Shown here one piece after another: positions 5,618-11,891 of a stretch of 11,891 bases of DNA. Source of the DNA: Myxococcales bacterium (GTDB taxonomy: Bacteria; Myxococcota_A; Polyangia; Fen-1088); contig PMZX01000232.1 of NCBI GenBank assembly GCA_003170035.1, positions 18,871-30,761 of the forward strand. Reading direction: 5' to 3'. Numbering within the stretch: position 1 is the first letter of the stretch; each line of letters starts with the position of its first letter. The notes under the pieces are model-generated. The model saw only the letters and a program-made list of their open reading frames with translations, was not told the DNA's origin and did not search any database. Position numbers and translations under genes: made by a program.

Positions 5618-6664
5618 TCAGGCCTTCTTGGGCGGACCGTCACCCGGCCAGCCTTCCAGTTTCATGCCCAGGGATAGACCCATGCTGGCCAAGATTTCCT
5701 TGATCTCCTTGAGCGACTTGCGCCCGAAGTTCTTCGTCTTCAGCATCTCCGATTCGGTCTTCTGCACCAACTCGCCGATGCATCGGATATTCGCGTTCTG
5801 CAGGCAGTTGGCCGAGCGTACCGACAGCTCCAGATCGTCGACCGACTTCCACAGGTTCTCATTGAGCTTCTGCTGCTCCTCGGAGACCGTGGCCTCGGGC
5901 GCGGGCTCGGCGCCTTCCTGAAAGTTGATAAAAATGGTCAGCTGGTCCTTGAATATCTTGGCGGCAAAGGCCACCGCGTCCTCGGGCTTGACTGTACCGT
6001 TGGTCCACACTTCCAGGGTCAGACGATCGTAGTCAGTCTGCTGGCCCACGCGCGCGTTGGTGACGGCGAAGTTCACCTTGCGAATGGGCGAGAACAACGA
6101 ATCGATGGGGACGGTCCCCACACCCATGGTCGGCGTCTTGTTGCGCTCGGCCGGCACATAACCACGCCCCGTGCTGACCTCGATCTCCATGCGCACCTTC
6201 GCGCCCTTCGAGCAGGTCATGATCAGCCGGTCAGGGTTGAGGATCTCGATCCCGTCGGGACACTGGATGTCCCGCGCGGTCACCTTGCCCGCGCCGTCCT
6301 TGTCCAGCCGCAGGGTACGCGGTTTGCCATCCAGGGACCGGATGATGACCTCTTTCAGATTCAGCACGATGTCGGTGACGTCTTCGGCCACCTCCGGCAA
6401 CGAGGTGAACTCGTGCACGGCGCCTTCAATCTTGATGGCTGTGATGGCCGCGCCCTGCAGCGAAGATAGCAGGACCCGACGGAGCCCGTTGCCGATGGTG
6501 GTGCCGAAGCCCCGTTCCAAAGGCTCACAGGTGAACTTCCCGTAGGTATCGGTCAGCGACTCTGTATCCACTTCCAGCTTGCGCGGGCGGATGAGATCGC
6601 GCCAGTTCTTCGCAACAAACGCCGGTTGCGACGCCGCCACAGCTTGTGAACTCGCGGTCGACAT
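5618..6664 (-). CDS. rpoA: DNA-directed RNA polymerase subunit alpha
   Basis: This 348-residue alpha subunit seeds assembly of the RNA polymerase core. The N-terminal dimerisation domain spans about residues 20-250, with [18 protein letters not shown] near 51-68 and IEGAVHEF near 79-86. An acidic/alanine-rich linker follows, then the C-terminal domain (about 275-335), which contacts upstream promoter DNA and activators; its helix-hairpin-helix residues are present ([14 protein letters not shown] and [11 protein letters not shown]). The first 15 or so residues are a variable Ser/Ala-rich lead before [18 protein letters not shown], a start familiar from deltaproteobacteria. AGGAG lies upstream of the ATG at 6664. 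It sits between rpsD and rplQ, the canonical order. Confidence 0.98.
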   Translation of the reverse strand: MSTASSQAVAASQPAFVAKNWRDLIRPRKLEVDTESLTDTYGKFTCEPLERGFGTTIGNGLRRVLLSSLQGAAITAIKIEGAVHEFTSLPEVAEDVTDIVLNLKEVIIRSLDGKPRTLRLDKDGAGKVTARDIQCPDGIEILNPDRLIMTCSKGAKVRMEIEVSTGRGYVPAERNKTPTMGVGTVPIDSLFSPIRKVNFAVTNARVGQQTDYDRLTLEVWTNGTVKPEDAVAFAAKIFKDQLTIFINFQEGAEPAPEATVSEEQQKLNENLWKSVDDLELSVRSANCLQNANIRCIGELVQKTESEMLKTKNFGRKSLKEIKEILASMGLSLGMKLEGWPGDGPPKKA

Positions 6665-6701
6665 TCTGTTCTCCTATCTAAAATCCAGGTGGGCGGGTGA
6701 T

Positions 6702-7331
6702 CTACTTCGAGTACAGTTCTACGACGAGCTGCTCGCGAATGGGCATGGTCAAGTCCTCGCGCGCGGGCAATGTGGCGAGCTTGCCTTGAAACCCGTCCTT
6801 GTCCAGTTGCAGCCACTTGGGCACACCTCGGCGCTCTACAGCCCCCAGGTTCTCCAGGATGCGAGTCACCTTGCGCGACGTCTCCTTGACCGCGACGCTG
6901 TCGTTGGCGGAGCAGAGGAACGACGGCACGTTGACCTTCTTGCCATTGACCACGAAATGCCCGTGGCGAACCAGCTGGCGCGCCTCCGCATGATCGGAAG
7001 CGAAGCCCAAGCGATACACCACGTTGTCGAGACGACGCTCGAGCAGCTGCAGCAGGTTCTCGCCCGCCACGCCCTTCATGCGGTTGGCTTTGTGGTAGTA
7101 GCCACGGAACTGCCGCTCGGCCAAACCGTACATTCGCTTCAGCTTCTGTTTTTCGCGCAACTGGGAGCCGTAGTTGGAGATCTTCCTGCGGCGGGCCTGA
7201 CCATGCTGCCCGGGCGCATAGGCGCGCCTCTCGTAGCCACACTTGTCGGTATAGCAACGGTCGCCCTTCAAGAACAGCTTCACGTCCTCGCGGCGACAGA
7301 GGCGACAAACCGGACCGGAATACTTCGCCAT
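6702..7331 (-). CDS. rpsD: 30S ribosomal protein S4, zinc-binding form
   Basis: S4 is a primary 16S rRNA-binding protein that nucleates assembly of the small-subunit body; in several bacteria it also represses its own operon. The 209-residue length is normal. The N-terminus carries four cysteines, C9, C12, C26 and C31, in the spacing of the zinc-binding form known from Geobacillus S4. Next come [21 protein letters not shown] (split here as [10 protein letters not shown] and [11 protein letters not shown]) and the S4 RNA-binding domain with [20 protein letters not shown] and [18 protein letters not shown] (about 95-135). GGAAGG precedes the ATG at 7331. The gene follows rpsK by 57 bp. Confidence 0.98.
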   Translation of the reverse strand: MAKYSGPVCRLCRREDVKLFLKGDRCYTDKCGYERRAYAPGQHGQARRRKISNYGSQLREKQKLKRMYGLAERQFRGYYHKANRMKGVAGENLLQLLERRLDNVVYRLGFASDHAEARQLVRHGHFVVNGKKVNVPSFLCSANDSVAVKETSRKVTRILENLGAVERRGVPKWLQLDKDGFQGKLATLPAREDLTMPIREQLVVELYSK

Positions 7332-7388
7332 CGCTAGGTTACCTTCCTCATGCTTTCACTTGACTCTGGAACATCGAATACCAACGCA

Positions 7389-7793
7389 TCAAACCCGGCG
7401 CCGCTTGGGCGGCCGGCAACCGTTGTGGGGAACTGGGGTGAGGTCGCGGATAAGATTGATCTTGAAGCCGGTGGCGGCCAGTGCACGCAGGGCTGACTCA
7501 CGCCCCGAACCCGGGCCCTTGATGAACACGTTGATGGACTTCATCCCGTGCTCCATGGCCTTGTGAGCCGCATCCTCGGCGGCAAGCTGGGCGGCAAAGG
7601 GGGTTGACTTGCGCGAGCCCTTGAACCCTTTCACACCCGACGACGACCACGACACCACGTTCCCGGACACATCGGTGATGGTGACGATGGTGTTGTTGAA
7701 CGACGCCGTGATGTGCGCGATGCCGCTCTGGATGCTCTTCTTGGCCTTCTTGGCCTTGGGCTTTGGTTTGGCTACTGGTTGCTCAGTCGACAT
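7389..7793 (-). CDS. rpsK: 30S ribosomal protein S11
   Basis: S11 lies on the platform of the 30S subunit near the 3' end of 16S rRNA and the mRNA exit. The protein has 134 residues: a short Lys/Pro-rich lead (about 1-20), then [20 protein letters not shown] (24-43), [20 protein letters not shown] (50-69) and the invariant C-terminus [18 protein letters not shown]. The Asn-Gly in HNG is the site that becomes isoaspartate in E. coli S11. It follows rpsM after 69 bp and precedes rpsD, the usual alpha-operon order. Confidence 0.98.
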   Translation of the reverse strand: MSTEQPVAKPKPKAKKAKKSIQSGIAHITASFNNTIVTITDVSGNVVSWSSSGVKGFKGSRKSTPFAAQLAAEDAAHKAMEHGMKSINVFIKGPGSGRESALRALAATGFKINLIRDLTPVPHNGCRPPKRRRV

Positions 7794-7862
7794 GTTCGGT
7801 CGGTCTCTCTTTTCAGGTTGCGGCCGAAGTCCTCGGTGCGAAGACGACTGACCGGTTCGCTT

Positions 7863-8252
7863 CTAGGCTCCCGTGCCCTCTGTCTTGCGTTTGATCATCT
7901 GTCCCTTGCGGGGTCCCTTGCGCGTGCGAGCGTTGGTTTTGGTCCGCTGGCCGTGAACCGGCAGACTGCGCCGGTGGCGCAGCCCCCGGTAGCAGCCCAG
8001 ATCCATCAAGCGCTTGATGTTCATCGAGATCTCACGCTGCAGGTCGCCTTCGATCTTCAGCCCCATCTGCTCGATCACCTCACGGATGCGGCGGCTCTCG
8101 TTGTCATCCAGCGCATCGCTGCGCTTGTCCAGCGATACATTGCAGGCCTTCAGGATCTCGCGCGCCTTGGTCCTCCCGATCCCGTTGATGTACGTCAGCG
8201 CATACTCCATGCGCTTGTTCCGGGGAAGATCGACGCCTGCTACACGGGCCAT
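7863..8252 (-). CDS. rpsM: 30S ribosomal protein S13
   Basis: S13 sits in the head of the 30S subunit and bridges to the 50S subunit and the P-site tRNA. The protein has 129 residues. It begins [20 protein letters not shown], has the helix-two-turn-helix region [13 protein letters not shown], a central [20 protein letters not shown] and the basic C-terminal tail [17 protein letters not shown]. The ATG at 8252 is chosen over an upstream ATG at 8315 because AAAGGA lies before it and the family N-terminus starts here. No S4-type pseudoknot operator could be recognised by eye in the 28-bp gap after rpmJ. Confidence 0.98.
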   Translation of the reverse strand: MARVAGVDLPRNKRMEYALTYINGIGRTKAREILKACNVSLDKRSDALDDNESRRIREVIEQMGLKIEGDLQREISMNIKRLMDLGCYRGLRHRRSLPVHGQRTKTNARTRKGPRKGQMIKRKTEGTGA

Positions 8253-8280
8253 GCGGTTTCCTTTCCTACTCTCATCCTGG

Positions 8281-8394
8281 TTAGCCCTGCCGCTGCTTGT
8301 GGCGCGCATTCTCACAGATGACGCGCACCACCCCGCGGCGGCGGATAATCTTGCACTTGTCGCAGATCTTCTTGACTGATGCTCTGACCTTCAT
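8281..8394 (-). CDS. rpmJ: 50S ribosomal protein L36, zinc-binding form
   Basis: This is a 37-codon gene. The translation starts [20 protein letters not shown] and ends [11 protein letters not shown]36 is a small zinc-ribbon protein of the large subunit; the ligands C11, C14, C27 and H32 are all present, so this is the zinc-containing form rather than the Cys-free replacement. It lies between map (17 bp upstream) and rpsM (28 bp downstream), the usual place of rpmJ. In many bacteria infA stands directly before it, but here it does not. Confidence 0.96.
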   Translation of the reverse strand: MKVRASVKKICDKCKIIRRRGVVRVICENARHKQRQG

Positions 8395-8411
8395 GGAACC
8401 CTTGCCCCGTT

Positions 8412-9167
8412 TCACGCCCGTGAGAGAACCATCGGGCCGTTCTCGGTGATTGCCACCGAGTGCTCAAAATGGGCCGAGAGGCTACCATCTTTGGTAACCG
8501 CAGTCCACCCATCCTCCTCGATCACCACATCGGCGCCGCCCTGATTCACCATGGGCTCGACCGCAAGAACCATCCCTGGCGCCAGGCGGGGTCCCTTGCC
8601 GGCTTCGCCGTAGTTGGGTACCTGGGGCGGCTCATGCATGTGCCGCCCTATACCATGTCCGGCGAACTGCCGTACGACGGAAAATCCACGTGCCTCGACG
8701 TGGCTCTGGACCGCCCAACTCACGTCCCCCAGCCGGCGCCCGACCACGCACTGTGCTATCGCCTTGTCCAGAGACGCCCGTGTCGCCTCGACCAGGGCGT
8801 GTGCTTGCGCTGAGACCGGCCCTATCTCGAGCGTGCGTGCTGAGTCACCGCACCAACCGTCCTTGAAGGCACCGAAGTCCAAGGAAAGGATGTCGCCCTG
8901 TTTGAGCACCAGGTCCTTGCGTGGGATGCCGTGTACGATGGCGTTGTTCAGGGAAGCACAAAGCACGGCGGGATAGCCCCGGTAGCCGAGAAATGCCGGC
9001 TCGGCTCTCAGATGCTTGAGGTGTCTGGCGGCAAGCTGGTCGAGTTCCCATGTGTTCACGCCCGGTGCGACTGCCGCAGCCACAACGTCCAGCACTTCGG
9101 CGACCACGAGGTTTGCCTCGCGCAACTTGGCGATCTGTGCCGCTGACTTAAGCTGAATCCCCTTCAC
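8412..9167 (-). CDS. map: Methionine aminopeptidase, type I
   Basis: This cytosolic dinuclear metalloprotease removes the initiator methionine from new proteins. Starting at the GTG at 9167, the protein is 251 residues, and the active-site residues fall at exactly the E. coli positions: H79, D97, D108, H171, H178, E204 and E235, in [35 protein letters not shown] and FEHS. This match, plus GAGG 5-6 nt ahead, supports GTG over the open-frame upstream codons at 9341 and the ATG at 9212. There is no zinc-finger or SH3-like N-terminal extension. It follows secY after a 176-bp structured gap; adk, often found between the two, is absent. Confidence 0.96.
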   Translation of the reverse strand: MKGIQLKSAAQIAKLREANLVVAEVLDVVAAAVAPGVNTWELDQLAARHLKHLRAEPAFLGYRGYPAVLCASLNNAIVHGIPRKDLVLKQGDILSLDFGAFKDGWCGDSARTLEIGPVSAQAHALVEATRASLDKAIAQCVVGRRLGDVSWAVQSHVEARGFSVVRQFAGHGIGRHMHEPPQVPNYGEAGKGPRLAPGMVLAVEPMVNQGGADVVIEEDGWTAVTKDGSLSAHFEHSVAITENGPMVLSRA

Positions 9168-9189
9168 GTCCGCCTCGCCCAATTCACCT

Positions 9190-9210
9190 GGGAACCCTGG
9201 GAGGGTTCCC
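9190..9210. repeat. Perfect hairpin just upstream of map
   Basis: GGGAACCCT (9190-9198) and AGGGTTCCC (9202-9210) form a perfect 9-bp stem with a 3-nt loop. It ends 22 nt before the map GTG start and just ahead of the ribosome binding site. No U-tract follows on the minus strand, so it is not an intrinsic terminator; it could protect the 5' side of the map message after processing or affect initiation. Confidence 0.65.
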
Positions 9211-9231
9211 ATACCCTCCCGCGACGGTGCG

Positions 9232-9298
9232 CCGCCAGCAAAGCCGGCGGGCTCCCCACGCGATTTCTGGGCATCCCGCCGGCCCAGCGAGCGCTGGG
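9232..9298. promoter_or_regulatory. Set of competing hairpins in the secY-map gap
   Basis: Three inverted repeats overlap. CCCAGCG/CGCTGGG lies at 9283-9289/9292-9298. GCCGGCGGG at 9243-9251 pairs perfectly with CCCGCCGGC at 9275-9283. The same 9243-9250 arm can instead pair with 9232-9239 (8 bp with one G-U in minus-strand RNA, 3-nt loop). The last two are mutually exclusive, as in an attenuator or switch. No leader peptide, metabolite-binding fold or U-tract was recognised, and high G+C makes chance pairing easier, so function is unproven. Confidence 0.4.
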
Positions 9299-9343
9299 TG
9301 CGCAAACCGTGGTCATGAGAGTGAGACCTGACAAGCCGCAAGC

Positions 9344-10690
9344 TCAGCCGCCTACCGGAGCGGTCACGCGTCCGCCCCGTCCGCGGATGCGCGGTCCTTT
9401 GGGTCCGGTGAAGCCCTCGTAGTTGCGCGTGATTAGATGGGACTCGATCTGCTGTACGGTGTCCAGCGCGACGCCGACCACGATCATGAGGCCGGTGCCG
9501 CCGAAGTAGAAGGGAACGCCCATGTGGGTGGTCAGCAGCGTGGGCAGCACGCAGATGGCAGACACGTACACAGCGCCTCCCGCCGTGATGCGGGTCAAGA
9601 CCTTGTCGATGTACTGGGCCGTGGCCTTGCCTGGGCGGATGCCCGGAACGAACCCTCCGTACTTGCGCATGTTGTCCGCCACGTCCACCGGATTGAAGGT
9701 CACTGCCGTGTAGAAGTAGCAGAAGAAGACAATCAGGCCGACGTAGAGGACGCCATAGCGCCAGTCCCCCGGATGCAACGCATCCGAGAAGGCCTTGGCG
9801 ATGGGATTGTCCCAGAACGAAGCGACCTGCTGGGGGAACATCAGGATCGACGACGCGAAGATGGGAGGTATGACGCCCGAGGTGTTGACCTTGAGCGGAA
9901 GGTGGGTTGACTGGCCGCCAAACATCTTCCGCCCGACCACCCGCTTGGCGTACTGGACCGGAATGCGGCGTTGGCCGCGCTCGAAAAAGATGATGACCGC
10001 CACCACCACCACCACGATGAGCCCCATCAGGGCCAGAGAGAACGCCGTGACGTTGCCGTCCTTGGCGCGCAAGTAGAGGCGAGCCAGGGCGTCAGGGATA
10101 TCGGTCACGATGCCGGCGAAGATGATGAGCGAGATGCCGTTGCCTATGCCGCGCTCGGTGATCTGTTCGCCCAGCCACATGATGAAGGCCGTACCGGTGG
10201 TGAGCGACAACATGGTGAGGAGGTAGAAATGCCAGTTGGGGTCGGGCACCACCTCGCCCAGATGACCGTAAGCGGAGTTGTTCGACACAAGCCAGCGCGC
10301 GATGAAGAAAGACTGGATGAACGACAAAATGATGCAACCGTAGCGTGTGTACTGGTTGATTTTCCGCCGCCCCATCTCGCCTTCCTTCTGGATCTGCTCA
10401 AGCTTGGGAATGACCACGGTCAGAAGCTGCAGAATGATGGACGAGCTGACGTAGGGCATGATGCCCAAGGCGAAGATCGACATCTTCTCCAAGGCACCGC
10501 CCGAGAACATGTTGAACAAGCCCAGGAAGCTGCCCGAGGCCTGGTTGACGATCTTCGCCATCACGCTCGCGTTCACCCCCGGGGTGGTCACCACCACACC
10601 GATGCGATGAATTGCGAGCAGCGCGATCGTGTAGAGGATGCGCCTCCGCAGCTCGGGGATCTTCCCCATATTTTGGAAGCCAGAGGCCAT
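9344..10690 (-). CDS. secY: Preprotein translocase channel subunit SecY
   Basis: SecY forms the protein-conducting channel of the Sec translocon in the inner membrane. The protein has 448 residues, the normal length, with ten hydrophobic segments. Visible family blocks are [20 protein letters not shown] (11 onward), [18 protein letters not shown] near 73-90, [20 protein letters not shown] near 174-193, the cytosolic loop with [14 protein letters not shown] near 239-252, and [20 protein letters not shown] near 330-349. The C-terminal tail is Gly/Arg-rich and short. A strong GGGGGGA ribosome binding site precedes the ATG at 10690. It sits after rplO (47-bp gap), its standard position in the spc operon. 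Confidence 0.98.
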   Translation of the reverse strand: MASGFQNMGKIPELRRRILYTIALLAIHRIGVVVTTPGVNASVMAKIVNQASGSFLGLFNMFSGGALEKMSIFALGIMPYVSSSIILQLLTVVIPKLEQIQKEGEMGRRKINQYTRYGCIILSFIQSFFIARWLVSNNSAYGHLGEVVPDPNWHFYLLTMLSLTTGTAFIMWLGEQITERGIGNGISLIIFAGIVTDIPDALARLYLRAKDGNVTAFSLALMGLIVVVVVAVIIFFERGQRRIPVQYAKRVVGRKMFGGQSTHLPLKVNTSGVIPPIFASSILMFPQQVASFWDNPIAKAFSDALHPGDWRYGVLYVGLIVFFCYFYTAVTFNPVDVADNMRKYGGFVPGIRPGKATAQYIDKVLTRITAGGAVYVSAICVLPTLLTTHMGVPFYFGGTGLMIVVGVALDTVQQIESHLITRNYEGFTGPKGPRIRGRGGRVTAPVGG

Positions 10691-10737
10691 TTAGTCCCCC
10701 CTAGAAATCGACGTTCATCCGTTTCTGATCGACGCTC

Positions 10738-11193
10738 TCAGCCCTGGACGACTTCGGCGCGTCCGCCTTTCTTCTCAATCTTGTCCTTGGCGCTGGCCGA
10801 GAATGCGTTGGCCTTCACCACGAACTTCTTGCTCAGCTCTCCCGAGCCCAACACCTTGACCCAGCCACAGCGCCGCGGGACCAGACCCACCCCGTGCAGC
10901 TCTTTGAGAGTGACCGTCCCCGCCTCGAATCGTTCCTCGATGTCGTGGAGATTGACCGCGAATGTCTCGGCTCGGAAGATGTTCTTGAAGCCCTTCTTGG
11001 GCAGCCGGCGCTGCATGGGCATCTGACCGCCCTCGAAACCGAGTCGCGCGCCGTGATGACCGGTGCGGGCCTTCTGACCCTTGACCCCCTTGCCTGACTG
11101 TTCGCCCGTCCCCGAGCCTGGACCGCGACCGATGCGCTTGCGATTCCGGCTCGCGCCGCGCGGTCCCTTCAAGTTGTGTAACGTGGTACCCAT
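10738..11193 (-). CDS. rplO: 50S ribosomal protein L15
   Basis: L15 is a late-assembling large-subunit protein with a long basic N-terminal extension that reaches into 23S rRNA. The protein has 151 residues. It begins MGTTLHNLKGPRGASRNRKR, followed by the Gly-rich RIGRGPGSGTGEQSGKGVKG and FEGGQMPMQRRLPKKGF (53-69), and then the globular C-terminal part ending GGRAEVVQG. The ATG at 11193 gives the expected N-terminus; the open frame continues upstream to 11544 through rpmD and part of rpsE but is unrelated there. The gap to rpmD is 32 bp. Confidence 0.97.
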   Translation of the reverse strand: MGTTLHNLKGPRGASRNRKRIGRGPGSGTGEQSGKGVKGQKARTGHHGARLGFEGGQMPMQRRLPKKGFKNIFRAETFAVNLHDIEERFEAGTVTLKELHGVGLVPRRCGWVKVLGSGELSKKFVVKANAFSASAKDKIEKKGGRAEVVQG

Positions 11194-11225
11194 GCTCCAG
11201 GTTCCTTTCGGCTCTCGCTCGCGAT

Positions 11226-11411
11226 CTACTCCGCAACCTCCACCTTCACCAGGTGGGCGACGGAACGGATCATCCCGCGCACGGCGGGATTGTCCGGCAA
11301 AACTGCGCTGCGCCCCATCTTGCGCAGGCCCAACTGCCAGATGGTCAGTTTCTGTGGCTCGGGGCGGTTGATGCCGCTCCGGATCAAAGTGACTTTCAGC
11401 TTCTTGGCCAT
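11226..11411 (-). CDS. rpmD: 50S ribosomal protein L30
   Basis: This 61-residue protein has the L30 ferredoxin-like fold signature: [20 protein letters not shown] (3-22), [20 protein letters not shown] (27-46) and the C-terminal VAHLVKVEV strand. It is the short bacterial form. It starts 3 bp after the rpsE stop, so translation is probably coupled, and lies between rpsE and rplO, the canonical spc-operon order. Confidence 0.97.
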   Translation of the reverse strand: MAKKLKVTLIRSGINRPEPQKLTIWQLGLRKMGRSAVLPDNPAVRGMIRSVAHLVKVEVAE

Positions 11412-11414
11412 GGT

Positions 11415-11891
11415 CTAACCCGCTGACGTAATATCTTCCAAACGCATGCCCCGCAGGGCGGCAATGGTGGCACCGCTGCTCAGCTTCTTGAGCGCATCGA
11501 TGGTGGCGTGAATGACGTTGTGGGGGTTCGAGGTTCCGATGCACTTGGTGAGTATGTCCTGCACCCCCGCCACCTCGAGCACCGGCCGAACCGCACCACC
11601 CGCGATCACTCCGGTACCGGGGCTGGCGGGCCGCAGAAGAACTGTGCCTGCGCCGAACGTCCCTTTGACCTCGTGGGGGATGGTGGTGCCTGCCAATGGA
11701 ATCTTGAATAGGTTCTTCTTCGCCTGCTCTGTGCCCTTGCGGATCGCTTCGGGAACCTCGTTGGCCTTTCCCAACCCTGCGCCCACGTACCCGCGCTGGT
11801 CGCCGACCACCACCAGCGCCGAGAACGAGAACCGCCGGCCGCCCTTGACGACCTTGGCGACGCGGTTGATGAAGACGACGCTGTCGACCAG
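11415..11891 (-). CDS. rpsE: 30S ribosomal protein S5, N-terminus cut by the window edge
   Basis: The gene enters from the right edge; codons are readable up to 11891 with no start inside. The translated part begins [20 protein letters not shown] and continues [17 protein letters not shown], the double-stranded-RNA-binding-like domain of S5. It then passes through [20 protein letters not shown], the basic-loop region and the C-terminal domain with [19 protein letters not shown]. About 158 residues are present, so only some 8-15 N-terminal residues should be missing. S5 works at the mRNA entry site and in decoding accuracy. GTG at 11813 is an internal valine codon, not the start. It ends 3 bp before rpmD. 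Confidence 0.97.
   Translation of the reverse strand: MVDSVVFINRVAKVVKGGRRFSFSALVVVGDQRGYVGAGLGKANEVPEAIRKGTEQAKKNLFKIPLAGTTIPHEVKGTFGAGTVLLRPASPGTGVIAGGAVRPVLEVAGVQDILTKCIGTSNPHNVIHATIDALKKLSSGATIAALRGMRLEDITSAG

Noticed and set aside
9168..9341. Upstream extension of map as a 58-residue N-terminal domain
   Set aside because: The extension has no family similarity and contains hairpins, and the GTG at 9167 places all catalytic residues at E. coli numbering.
9971..11026. Plus-strand open frame of 351 codons opposite secY and rplO
   Set aside because: It shadows two conserved genes; a His-rich run arises from the antisense of Val codons in secY.
1..11891. CRISPR array, insertion sequence or prophage boundary
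   Set aside because: No regularly spaced direct repeats, transposase, integrase or tRNA-linked attachment site was seen.

Overview
The window is a G+C-rich bacterial chromosome segment. Every supported gene lies on the minus strand, so transcription runs from high to low coordinates. The most likely source is a Myxococcota (deltaproteobacterial) genome. Supporting this are the [22 protein letters not shown] start of RpoA, the zinc-type S4 and L36, the long basic tail on L17, and a non-flagellar type III secretion (T3SS) export gate of the divergent kind known from myxobacteria. The assignment is an inference from protein style; no rRNA or other direct marker is present.

Region 1 (about 4925-11891) is the end of the spc operon followed by the alpha operon. 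In transcription order it holds rpsE (5' part cut by the window edge), rpmD, rplO, secY, map, rpmJ, rpsM, rpsK, rpsD, rpoA and rplQ. Together these encode ribosomal proteins S5, L30, L15, L36, S13, S11, S4 and L17, the SecY translocon channel, methionine aminopeptidase and the RNA polymerase alpha subunit. Two genes common at this locus in other bacteria, adk and infA, are absent. The secY-map gap instead holds a dense set of inverted repeats.

Region 2 (1631-4819) follows rplQ after about 105 bp. It is a compact five-gene cluster: a FliO-like gene, then sctR, sctS, sctT and sctU, i.e. the membrane export gate of a type III secretion machine. SctR and SctT carry sequence signatures of the non-flagellar (injectisome-type) families, yet the cluster begins with a FliO-like protein, normally a flagellar trait. 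SctU lacks the near-universal NPTH autocleavage motif; the site reads DGDR in an intact frame. No sctV, sctN, ring, needle or secretin gene is present here.

Region 3 (1-1630) starts with a 279-bp gap carrying a long inverted repeat. It is followed by glgC (ADP-glucose pyrophosphorylase) and, overlapping it by ATGA, the first 21 codons of a GT4-type glycogen/maltose-1-phosphate synthase. GlgC lacks the usual W-x-D-V-G metal-site segment and reads W-S-Y-S-R there. glgC and glgA would supply ADP-glucose and use it for alpha-glucan synthesis; nothing in the sequence ties them functionally to the T3SS.

The most noteworthy part is the FliO-SctRSTU cassette with an apparently uncleavable SctU, placed between the ribosomal alpha operon and glycogen genes.
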